In this document: one piece after another, positions 51,768-58,958 of the stretch
How the letters are laid out: each line of letters begins with the position of its first letter
Numbering within the stretch: the first letter of the stretch is position 1
Origin: Haliscomenobacter sp.
Lineage (GTDB): Bacteria > Bacteroidota > Bacteroidia > Chitinophagales > Saprospiraceae
NCBI GenBank assembly: GCA_016707205.1
Contig: JADJHZ010000017.1
Coordinates: forward strand, 12,517-76,516
Length of the DNA: 64,000 nucleotides
Direction: 5' to 3'
Position numbers and translations under genes: made by a program
The notes under the pieces: generated by a model
What the model was told of the DNA's origin: nothing
What the model saw: the letters and a program-made list of their open reading frames with translations, nothing else
Databases searched by the model: none

Positions 51768-53603
51768 ATGTGCGGCATAACCGGCTACCTCTCTTACACC
51801 CCGCAACCCGTCCAACGCCCCACCCTTCAACGGATGACGGACCAACTCGCCCACCGCGGCCCCGACGGCGAAGGCTTTTGGATCAACGAAAAGCAATCGC
51901 TGGGCTTTGGTCACCGCCGCCTGTCGATCATCGATTTGTCGGAACGGGGCCGGCAGCCAATGCACTACGGCAACGGACGGTATACGATCACCTTTAATGG
52001 GGAAATCTACAACTACCTCGAATTAAAAGCGGAGCTGGAACAAAAAGGCTACGTCTTTTCCTCCGATTCCGATACCGAGGTCTTGCTGGCGCTCTATGCC
52101 GACCGCGGCCCGGAATGCCTTCAGGCCATCGACGGTATGTTCGCTTTCGCGCTTTGGGATGCCCGGGAAGAACAGTTGTTTTGCGCCCGCGACCGCTTCG
52201 GGGAAAAACCCTTTTTCTACGCCCACAACAGCAGCCGTTTTGTTTTTGGGTCAGAAATGAAAGCCCTCTTCGCCAGCGGGTTGGTCCGGCCGGAAGTGCG
52301 CAGGGATAAGCTCTTCCAGTACCTGGTGTACGACACCGTGCAGTCGGTCCAGGCGCCGGAGGCAACGTTCTTTAAAGATGTTTTTCAACTGCGCCCCGCG
52401 CATTACCTGATCGTGAGCCGCGAAGGCCAACTTCGCGAAACCCGGTATTGGTCGGTGGACAGGGAACCCTGCCAGGACAATCTGGGTACCGCAGCAGAAA
52501 AAGTGCAGGATCTTTTGAAGCAATCGATCAGCAGGAGGTTGCGCTCCGATGTGCCCGTGGGCTCCAGCTTATCGGGCGGACTGGACTCCTCGGCGATCGT
52601 CATGCTGATCGATGCATTGAAGGGGAAAGAACAAGCCCAGCGAACCTTTTCCGCCCGTTTTGCCAACTTTGCCAAAGACGAAGGGGCCTACATGCAGGCG
52701 GTCATCGACCGCTGCCGGGTGGAGCCGCACTTCACCTGGCCGGATGAAGGGGTGCTGGCCGATCAGATCGATCGCATTTTCTGGCATCAGGAAGAGCCCT
52801 TCGGCTCGGCCAGCATCGTAGTGCAGGACCAGGTCATGGCCCTCGCCCGGGAAAACGGCACGATCGTACTCCTCGACGGACAAGGGCCGGACGAGATGCT
52901 CGGGGGCTACCACTTTTTCTATTTCAAATACTACCTCAAAGACCTGTACCGGAGCAACCGCGCAAAATTTGAGACCGAACGCCAGGCGTTTCAGGAAATA
53001 ACCGGCTTAAAGGTAAAAACCGGCTTCGAGCTGGCTTTTCGGGCGGCATTTCCAGGCCTTGTCAACCGGGTGAAAGGGCTGCCCAAAAAAGTGGCCCCGT
53101 ATCTTTATCCCAAAATTTCCGGGTTACACCCCAGCATGTGGCCTTATCTATACACTACCCCCGACCCCTTCGTGCAGCGGGACTCCGTTTCCGAACAATT
53201 GAAACTGGCGACCTTCGACATGGGCCTGCCTGCCCTGCTTCGCTTCGCCGACCGCAACTCCATGGCGCATTCGGTCGAGGTGCGACTCCCCTACCTGAGC
53301 CACGAACTCGCGGAATACCTGTTCTCCCTGCCCATCGAAATGAAATTGTTTCAAGGCTGGACGAAATACATCTTGCGAAAAGCCATGGCGCCCCTGTTGC
53401 CCGATATGATCGCCTGGAGACGGGATAAGATCGGCTACGAGCCGCCCCAGCAACGCTGGCTGGAAAGCGAGCCCATGAAAGAAAAAGTCCAACAGGCGAT
53501 CGCTCTTCTACAAAAGGAAAACATATTGCGAAAGCCCGTCAAAGGGCTGGAATGGCGCTATTTGATGGCCGCCGGGTTGTTGAACTTCGCAAAAAGATTT
53601 TGA
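51768..53603 (+). CDS. AsnB-type glutamine amidotransferase / asparagine synthase (3)
   Basis: A 611-residue third AsnB paralogue with an intact frame. Glutaminase features are Cys2 (MCGITGYLSYTPQ), LAHRGPDGEGFW, RLSIIDLSERGRQ and FNGEIYN. Synthetase features are SLSGGLDSSAI, LLDGQGPDEMLGGY and SVEVRLPYLSHEL. It is more like classical polysaccharide-locus AsnB proteins than its two relatives. It sits directly after the FkbM gene and is followed by a tract of GTAGAGGAT repeats. As with the others, amidation of a sugar acid is a reasonable but unproved role. Confidence 0.88.
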   Translation: MCGITGYLSYTPQPVQRPTLQRMTDQLAHRGPDGEGFWINEKQSLGFGHRRLSIIDLSERGRQPMHYGNGRYTITFNGEIYNYLELKAELEQKGYVFSSDSDTEVLLALYADRGPECLQAIDGMFAFALWDAREEQLFCARDRFGEKPFFYAHNSSRFVFGSEMKALFASGLVRPEVRRDKLFQYLVYDTVQSVQAPEATFFKDVFQLRPAHYLIVSREGQLRETRYWSVDREPCQDNLGTAAEKVQDLLKQSISRRLRSDVPVGSSLSGGLDSSAIVMLIDALKGKEQAQRTFSARFANFAKDEGAYMQAVIDRCRVEPHFTWPDEGVLADQIDRIFWHQEEPFGSASIVVQDQVMALARENGTIVLLDGQGPDEMLGGYHFFYFKYYLKDLYRSNRAKFETERQAFQEITGLKVKTGFELAFRAAFPGLVNRVKGLPKKVAPYLYPKISGLHPSMWPYLYTTPDPFVQRDSVSEQLKLATFDMGLPALLRFADRNSMAHSVEVRLPYLSHELAEYLFSLPIEMKLFQGWTKYILRKAMAPLLPDMIAWRRDKIGYEPPQQRWLESEPMKEKVQQAIALLQKENILRKPVKGLEWRYLMAAGLLNFAKRF

Positions 53604-53604
53604 A

Positions 53605-53690
53605 AACGTAGAGGATGTAGAGGATGTAGAGGATGTAGAGGATGTAAAGGATGTAGAGGATGTAAAGGATGTAGAAGATGTATGAATAAG
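53605..53690 (+). repeat. GTAGAGGAT 9-mer tandem repeat
   Basis: About nine units of GTAGAGGAT or GTAAAGGAT in direct tandem occupy the gap between the third asnB-type gene and gmhB. The same unit recurs at 57043 and 58794, and inverted at about 55493-55528. Confidence 0.85.
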
Positions 53691-53698
53691 TCCAGTAT

Positions 53699-54238
53699 AT
53701 GAATGCGCTTTTTCTCGACCGCGACGGCACCCTCAACGAACGCCTCCCCGGCGCGTACGTGCGCACCTGGGAGGAATTCCGGTTTTTGCCGGGGGTGCTG
53801 GAGGCACTCCGGATTTTGTCCGGGCGTTTCGAACGACTTTTCATCGTCACGAACCAGCAGGGGATTGGCAAGGGAGTGATGACGGTGGAGGAACTGGAGG
53901 CCGTGCACGCGCGGATGCTCCGGGAAATTGAACACGCCGGAGGGCGGATAGACGGCGTTTATTTTTGCCCGGATCTGGCTACCGTTGCGGGCAATTGCCG
54001 CAAGCCGGGGCCAGCGATGGCGTTGCGAGCCAAAGCCGATTTCCCGGAAATCGACTTCCCCCAATCCGTCATGGTGGGCGATTCTGCCGAAGATATCGCT
54101 TTTGGTCACCGGCTGGGCATGTACACGGTGCTGATCGAAGGAAAAGAAGAAGACGCGCCCAGGCTGGAACGAATGCAGGAGCAGATCAATGCCCGGTTTC
54201 CCAGCCTGAGCGCCTGGGCGGAAAGCTTAACTCAATAG
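53699..54238 (+). CDS. gmhB: D,D-heptose 1,7-bisphosphate phosphatase (HAD family)
   Basis: HAD phosphatase of 179 residues that removes the C7 phosphate of D-glycero-D-manno-heptose 1,7-bisphosphate. Motif I is LFLDRDGTLNE, motif II is IVTNQQGIGKG, and motifs III-IV are CRKPGPAM and MVGDSAEDIAFG. The zinc loop is thinner than in E. coli GmhB: CPDLATVAGNC keeps only two Cys and lacks the His, so zinc binding may be lost. It pairs with gmhA in the same locus. Its 3' end overlaps the convergent patatin gene by 12 bases. Confidence 0.9.
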   Translation: MNALFLDRDGTLNERLPGAYVRTWEEFRFLPGVLEALRILSGRFERLFIVTNQQGIGKGVMTVEELEAVHARMLREIEHAGGRIDGVYFCPDLATVAGNCRKPGPAMALRAKADFPEIDFPQSVMVGDSAEDIAFGHRLGMYTVLIEGKEEDAPRLERMQEQINARFPSLSAWAESLTQ

Positions 54239-55321
54239 GACCTGGCAAATCGCATCGATCGTTCCGCTCTCCTGTTCAATAACCTCCCGGGCGACGCCCT
54301 GAAGCGCTTTCATATTTTCTTCCGACACGTTCGACATTTCGCTGCAGGATTCCGGCATGGCCGGGTTGATCCGGTAATAGTGCTGCCTGCCGTCGCGGGT
54401 GGGCGGAAGAATATATTGCATCTGATAATGAACGGATTCGGAAACGCCCTGCATGAGGATATCGATAATAGGCTGCACCCATTGCACCATTCCCCAGCCT
54501 TTAGCATTCTCGTAAGGGTACGGACGGCACGCCTGCCCGGTGCCCAGCGACACCATGAAAAAATCCGGCGCCTGGTCCGGCGCCAGGTATTCGGGAAGGC
54601 CGGCTGTGAAATCGCGGCTGCCCTCCCCCGACCTGGATTCGGCAGGGTTCGCGTCTTCGACGGGTTGGAGCGCCTCTAAGCTGCTTTCGAACTCCCGCAA
54701 ACGCATGAGGTTGATGGCTTCGGTATAGGCCAGCACCGAAGGATTGTTGGCAAAAACACCCCCGTCGACCAAGGTCAGGCGTCCATTATCGGCCCAGGGC
54801 ATCCAATGGGGCTCGAAATAGGTCGGCGCCGCAGAAGTAGACCGGGCAATATCCCGCATGAGGAAGTTTTCAGTATCCGGTTTAAGCCGGGCTTCCCGGG
54901 ACAGGAAATAAAACGGCTTGCGCTGTTCGATATCGTACGAGGTGACTAAAAGCGCGCTGTGCGAATCCTTCAGCTCCGCGTCTCCGAAATAGCTTTTCAG
55001 GACTTCCTCCAGGCCTTCATGCTGAAAGGCTTCCTCCGCCAATCCGCCAACGCTGGAGAAAAAACTCCTTTTTTTGAAGATCTTTTCTCCGTTGAGTTCA
55101 TACAGTCCGGCAATTTTCTGCGCCGAATACGCAGCGCCCGTCTCGGGGTCGTTTACATTCAAGCCGACCGCAATAATGCCTCCGGTAGACGTGCCTGCCA
55201 GCAGATCGAACAGCTCCGTGATCTTTTTTCCCGTGCGTCTTTCGATCTCCGCGAGGACCAGTGCCGGAATCACTCCCCGGATGCCCCCACCGTCGATAGA
55301 TAAAATTTTAATTGGACTCAT
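54227..55321 (-). CDS. Patatin-like phospholipase
   Basis: Cytoplasmic lipid acyl hydrolase of the patatin family, 364 residues. The oxyanion loop is DGGGIRG (residues 10-16), the nucleophile elbow is GTSTGG with Ser45, and the second catalytic residue is the Asp in LVDGGVFANNP (about residue 190). There is no signal peptide or membrane helix. Related patatins include CapV-type effectors of CBASS defence, but no nucleotidyltransferase or other defence gene lies nearby, so a housekeeping lipase is the simpler reading. It converges on gmhB with a short overlap. Confidence 0.9.
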   Translation of the reverse strand: MSPIKILSIDGGGIRGVIPALVLAEIERRTGKKITELFDLLAGTSTGGIIAVGLNVNDPETGAAYSAQKIAGLYELNGEKIFKKRSFFSSVGGLAEEAFQHEGLEEVLKSYFGDAELKDSHSALLVTSYDIEQRKPFYFLSREARLKPDTENFLMRDIARSTSAAPTYFEPHWMPWADNGRLTLVDGGVFANNPSVLAYTEAINLMRLREFESSLEALQPVEDANPAESRSGEGSRDFTAGLPEYLAPDQAPDFFMVSLGTGQACRPYPYENAKGWGMVQWVQPIIDILMQGVSESVHYQMQYILPPTRDGRQHYYRINPAMPESCSEMSNVSEENMKALQGVAREVIEQESGTIDAICQVLLS

Positions 55322-55325
55322 AGCT

Positions 55326-55528
55326 ATTTACGAGGTTACGAGGTTACGAGGTTGCGAGGTTGCGGGGTTGCGGGGTTGCGAAGTTGCGGAGTTGCGAGGT
55401 TAACGGAGTAGCGATGTAGCGGAAAAAGTTGCGAGGTTACGAGGTTGCGAAGTAGCGAAGTAACGCCTAAACGCCTAAACACCTAAACCCCTCTACATCC
55501 TTTACATCCTTTACATCCTTTACATCCT
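55326..55528. repeat. GAGGTTGCG and other tandem repeat families
   Basis: Between the patatin and Smr genes lie about ten variants of CGAGGTTGCGAGGTTACG (55328-55470), then CCTAAACG units (about 55465-55490), then four CATCCTTTA units (55493-55528), the inverted form of the GTAGAGGAT family. The whole gap is repeat. I see no promoter. Confidence 0.8.
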
Positions 55529-56590
55529 TTAAATAAAAATCACTTCTGTTGCGCCATGCCCATACTTGGGATGGAATTCGTTCTTAAAGGTAAGCACTTC
55601 GGGCATACGGATCAAGCGGCTGGCGATCATGTCCTTCAGGCGCCCTTTCCCCAACCCATGAATAATGAAAACCCGCTCAAGCCCCAGGCGGATGGCTTTG
55701 TCCATATAATCCTCAAAAACCTTGAGCTGTAGTTGAGCGATCTGCGCATTACTCAGATGCGCCGGGTCATTCACCAGCTTTTCAATATGGAGGTCGAGTT
55801 CGGGCAGAAACTCTGCGGCTTCCCGCACTTCATGGGTTATTTCCTTATCGTCCGCAATCGCTTTCAATATGGCGGGATGCGGCGTTTTTTCCTTGGTATA
55901 TGCCCGCAAATCCTCTTTAGGCCCTTCCTGGCGCAGGCCCTGCAGGTTTTCAAACAGAGGAAAAAGGTGGGTGGGCCGCCCCAGGAAAGGCGTGGGTTGC
56001 AGCCTGCCAAAGAACACTTTGGGCTTGATGCGAAGGTCCTTCACCTGCTTTCCGCCGGTACCATCGGTGGTAATCCGCCAGCACTCCGCCTCGACTGCCG
56101 GAAAATCGTTCAGCTCGTCGAAGAGCAGCATCCCAAGGTCTATCCAGTTTCCGGAACTCAGTTTTCCGTTTTTAGAAAACCGTTTTGCGTCGAGAACGAA
56201 CAATTCCAGGTTGAAGATGACGTCGAAGGGCGTGTCGTTCAGCAGCAATACCCGAAATTTTTCCGGCGTCGCGTCGCTTTTCAAAATGGGGTCGAACGCC
56301 AGGAGAATCCCGCTCCCCTCCGCTGCCGCCTTTCGCAGGCCTTTCCCGTGTTCTTGCGTTGTCGGCGGCGTCTTTGAAGGCTCCGCGGCAGGCGGCTGCT
56401 TTTTCTTGCCTGCCTTGTACCCGGGAATCTGAGATGGGTCGGCAATCAGCAGGTCGTCGATACCGACCGGGATATCCATGTCCCAGGCAGCGACGTATAC
56501 GCTAACCATGCGGTCGTCGATAACCTCGGTGATCACGCCTTCTTCCTGCGAATGGCGGAATTTTACTCTCGTACCAATGGGTATTAACAT
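55529..56590 (-). CDS. DUF2027-Smr domain protein
   Basis: A 353-residue protein joining an N-terminal DUF2027 region (IGTRVKFRHSQEEGVITEVIDDR at the start) to a C-terminal Smr domain with ELDLHIEKLV, VFIIHGLGKGRLKDMI and FHPKYGHGATEVIF. The middle beta domain (about 90-230) is typical of the Bacteroidota version. Smr domains in MutS2 and related proteins have nicking-endonuclease or RNA-cleaving activity, and the HGxGxG motif is intact here. It is followed upstream on the same strand by a small lipoprotein gene, 25 bases away, with no clear functional link. Confidence 0.9.
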   Translation of the reverse strand: MLIPIGTRVKFRHSQEEGVITEVIDDRMVSVYVAAWDMDIPVGIDDLLIADPSQIPGYKAGKKKQPPAAEPSKTPPTTQEHGKGLRKAAAEGSGILLAFDPILKSDATPEKFRVLLLNDTPFDVIFNLELFVLDAKRFSKNGKLSSGNWIDLGMLLFDELNDFPAVEAECWRITTDGTGGKQVKDLRIKPKVFFGRLQPTPFLGRPTHLFPLFENLQGLRQEGPKEDLRAYTKEKTPHPAILKAIADDKEITHEVREAAEFLPELDLHIEKLVNDPAHLSNAQIAQLQLKVFEDYMDKAIRLGLERVFIIHGLGKGRLKDMIASRLIRMPEVLTFKNEFHPKYGHGATEVIFI

Positions 56591-56615
56591 TAATAACGCT
56601 TCTTTTGCCTTAAAC

Positions 56616-57026
56616 TCAATCCTTTTCCCGTGCGCAGCCTTTCAGGGTCTCGCCATCCCGAACCACTTCCGAAAAGTAGGGGTATTCCGTATCCGACATC
56701 CCGTCGCTGCACGCCCCTGGGGAGACCGTCACTTTCAGCTTGCTTTTTACCCCGCTGATCGTGGCCTCAGTCTCGTAAACGGCTCCCGCATCTCCGGTCT
56801 TCGGCGCTTTATACGGATACGCCGTTTTGGCTATTTCCGGGGAAGAAAAATAAATCCCCCCAGCGGTAATTTCCACCGACCAAAACGGCTCTGTCCCCAT
56901 GCAAATATACTCGAATACTTCCTGCGCCGGAGGCGGCGGGGTTTTGGAATCGCTGCCCGGCTTCGGCCCGGTAGTGCAGGAGGCTAAACTTAATGCAAGG
57001 GCGAGAACGAAAGGTATGGTTTTCAT
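56616..57026 (-). CDS. Small lipoprotein, EPFW-type
   Basis: A 136-residue lipoprotein with signal MKTIPFVLALALSLASC and a Pro-rich linker. The folded part has CMGTEPFWSVEI, TVSPGACSDGMSDTEYPYFSEVV and a final GCA segment. This CxGxEPFW plus CSDGMSD pattern is found in many Gram-negative lipoproteins of unknown function, and the spaced cysteines suggest a disulfide. It is on the same strand as the DUF2027-Smr gene. The upstream gap is filled with tandem repeats. Confidence 0.75.
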   Translation of the reverse strand: MKTIPFVLALALSLASCTTGPKPGSDSKTPPPPAQEVFEYICMGTEPFWSVEITAGGIYFSSPEIAKTAYPYKAPKTGDAGAVYETEATISGVKSKLKVTVSPGACSDGMSDTEYPYFSEVVRDGETLKGCAREKD

Positions 57027-57042
57027 AGGTCTGGTTTTTTTT

Positions 57043-57137
57043 TAGAGGATGTAGAGGATGTAGAGGATGTAGAGGATGTAGGGGCGTTTAGGCGTCTTCG
57101 TACTTCGTACTTCGTACTTCGTAAATCGTACCTCGTA
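57043..57137. repeat. GTAGAGGAT and TCGTAC(T)TCG tandem repeats
   Basis: Four GTAGAGGAT units (57043-57081) are followed by GCGTTTAGGCG and then CTTCGTACTTCGTACTTCG-type units (57090-57137). Both families recur elsewhere in the window. Confidence 0.8.
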
Positions 57138-57142
57138 AATCA

Positions 57143-57246
57143 TTATTCTTTCAAAAGTACAATTTTTGCCTGATCCTTTTTCGCTACTTCCCGCATAAAA
57201 GCGGCGAAGGCGTGATAATCCTCCGGAGGGACATCAAAAATTGGCT
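57143..57246 (-). pseudogene. Possible gene remnant or tiny ORF
   Basis: An open stretch of about 33 codons on the minus strand, from just after a TAA to a TAA at 57143, encodes KPIFDVPPEDYHAFAAFM then REVAKKDQAKIVLLKE. It looks like the C-terminal end of a real protein but has no start except an internal Met. It may be the tail of a deleted gene. I do not recognise the family. Confidence 0.3.
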
Positions 57247-57430
57247 TAGTTTATACATAATGTAGTTATTTTCATGGGGCCAAACGCATTCCTCACCCTT
57301 CTACCCTACCCTTCCATACAGATGCTATCCAAAAGGAAAAAGGATACAATAAAAATAAAAAACCATCTGTAAATACAGTGTTAATTTTTCCACCCACTCA
57401 CCCACTAACCACTAACCACCAACCACCACC
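57247..57430. other. AT-rich gap with short repeats before a methyltransferase gene
   Basis: AT-rich sequence with no gene. The last 35 bases are CCCACTAACCACTAACCACC-type repeats that run right up to the ATG at 57431. Confidence 0.45.
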
Positions 57431-58093
57431 ATGCCGCTCAACCTGCGCTGGGCCCTGGCCCAAAAATTAGAACTGATCTGGTGGAAGCGCTACCTGCGCC
57501 CGCAAGGTCCGGAAGCATACCTCGCCCGCAAACGCGCCTACTGGGAACGGGTGCTGGAACAAACCGGCGTCGAGCCCACGCCGGGGCAATCTGCCCTGGA
57601 CGCCGGATGCGGCCCCGCCGGGATCTTTATGGCGCTTCCCCAACTCCGCACCGACGCCGTAGACCCGCTGCTGGACCAATATGCCCGAAGCCTCCCGCAT
57701 TTCGATCCGGCAGCTTATCCCTGGGTCCGCTTCTATTCCGTGGCTTTTGAAGACTGGACTCCCTCCCAAACGTACGACCTGGTCTTTTGCCTGAACGCCC
57801 TGAACCACTTCCGCGACCTCCACGCCAGCCTGTCGCGGCTCAAAACGGCCTTAGCCTCCGATGGACTGCTGCTGCTCGCCATCGACGCGCACCGCTTTTC
57901 GTTCCTCAAACCCCTCTTCCAACTGCTTCCCGGGGATGCCCTCCACCCCCACCAGTACACCCTGGCCGATTACCGGAATATGCTGGAAAGCCATGGAATA
58001 CAGATCCTTCGAACCCAAACCTTGAAGCGGGGACGGATTTTTGATTATGTGGCGTTGGTGGGGAGAAGGATGGAGAAGATGGAAAGGAGGTAG
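57431..58093 (+). CDS. Class I SAM-dependent methyltransferase
   Basis: A 220-residue Rossmann-fold methyltransferase. Motif I is ALDAGCGPAGIFMAL (about 57-71), an acidic residue in RTDAVDPLLDQYA fits motif II, and motif IV is YDLVFCLNALNHF. The N-terminal helix MPLNLRWALAQKLELIWWKRYL is amphipathic and may touch a membrane. The substrate is not apparent. The gene is bounded by repeats upstream and the QueE gene 68 bases downstream on the same strand. Confidence 0.8.
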   Translation: MPLNLRWALAQKLELIWWKRYLRPQGPEAYLARKRAYWERVLEQTGVEPTPGQSALDAGCGPAGIFMALPQLRTDAVDPLLDQYARSLPHFDPAAYPWVRFYSVAFEDWTPSQTYDLVFCLNALNHFRDLHASLSRLKTALASDGLLLLAIDAHRFSFLKPLFQLLPGDALHPHQYTLADYRNMLESHGIQILRTQTLKRGRIFDYVALVGRRMEKMERR

Positions 58094-58160
58094 GGGATGT
58101 AATGGGGGTTTAAACTAAGGGGCGCCGCCCGGCGTTTATGTTGACTTGAAAACGCAGGCA

Positions 58161-58793
58161 ATGGCATACAAAATCAAAGAAATCTTTTTCACGCTTCAGG
58201 GAGAAGGCGCGCAAAGCGGGCGCCCTTCGGTATTTTGTCGTTTTTCGGGCTGCAACCTGTGGTCGGGACGCGAAGAAGACCGCCACAAAGCCATCTGCCA
58301 ATTCTGCGACACCGACTTTTGGGGAATGGATGGAGAAAACGGAGGCAGCTACGCTACGGCGGCAGAATTAGCCGCCCGTATCGCCGCCCTGTGGCCCGCC
58401 CCGGAAGGCCATCCCTACGTCGTTTGCACCGGAGGCGAGCCCCTCCTCCAACTCGACGCCGAACTCATCGAAGCCCTGCACCAATCCGGGTTTGAAGTCG
58501 CCGTGGAAACCAACGGCACCCTCGCCGCCCCCGAAGGCATCGACTGGATCTGCGTCAGCCCCAAAGCCCATACCGATCTTCAAATCCAAACCGGACACGA
58601 ACTTAAGCTCGTCTTCCCCCAACCAGGCGCGGAACCTGAACGCTTCCTACACCTGGATTTCCCACACTTCTTCCTCCAGCCCATGGACGGCCCCAATCGC
58701 GAGGAGAATACCCGCCTCGCCCTCGCCTACTGCCTCGACCACCCGAAATGGAAATTGAGTTTGCAGATGCATAAATTGCTGGGAATTGCATAG
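58161..58793 (+). CDS. queE: 7-carboxy-7-deazaguanine synthase
   Basis: Radical SAM enzyme making 7-carboxy-7-deazaguanine, the precursor of queuosine in tRNA. I start it at the ATG at 58161 (MAYKIKEIFFTLQGEGAQ), the usual N-terminus; a TTG five codons upstream is in frame. The cluster motif is the QueE form CX14CX2C (CNLWSG ... ICQFC), with CRFSG before it and VCTGGEPLLQ after it. EVAVETNGT and SPKAHTDL are also conserved. At 210 residues the length is normal. Other queuosine genes are not in the window. Confidence 0.93.
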   Translation: MAYKIKEIFFTLQGEGAQSGRPSVFCRFSGCNLWSGREEDRHKAICQFCDTDFWGMDGENGGSYATAAELAARIAALWPAPEGHPYVVCTGGEPLLQLDAELIEALHQSGFEVAVETNGTLAAPEGIDWICVSPKAHTDLQIQTGHELKLVFPQPGAEPERFLHLDFPHFFLQPMDGPNREENTRLALAYCLDHPKWKLSLQMHKLLGIA

Positions 58794-58958
58794 AGAGGAT
58801 GTAGAGGATGTAGAGGATGTAGAGGATGTTTAGGCGTAAATCGTACTTCGTAATACGCGCAATCTGAAGATTGAACGGAAGCGTAGACGGAAGTCTACGC
58901 ACAACATGGGTTTAGACGTAAATCGTACTTCGTACTTCGTAAATCGTACATCTAACAC
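58794..58958. repeat. GTAGAGGAT repeats and REP-like hairpins
   Basis: Three to four GTAGAGGAT units are followed by TCGTACTTCG units. Two small palindromes, CAATCTGAAGATTG (58860-58873) and GCGTAGACGGAAGTCTACGC (58881-58900), come next, then more TCGTACTTCG units. The tract fills the convergent gap between queE and the ATP-grasp gene. Confidence 0.75.

Noticed and set aside
54227..55321. Patatin gene as a CBASS-type defence effector
   Set aside because: No cyclic nucleotide synthase, sensor or other defence gene is adjacent; neighbours are gmhB and a DUF2027-Smr gene.
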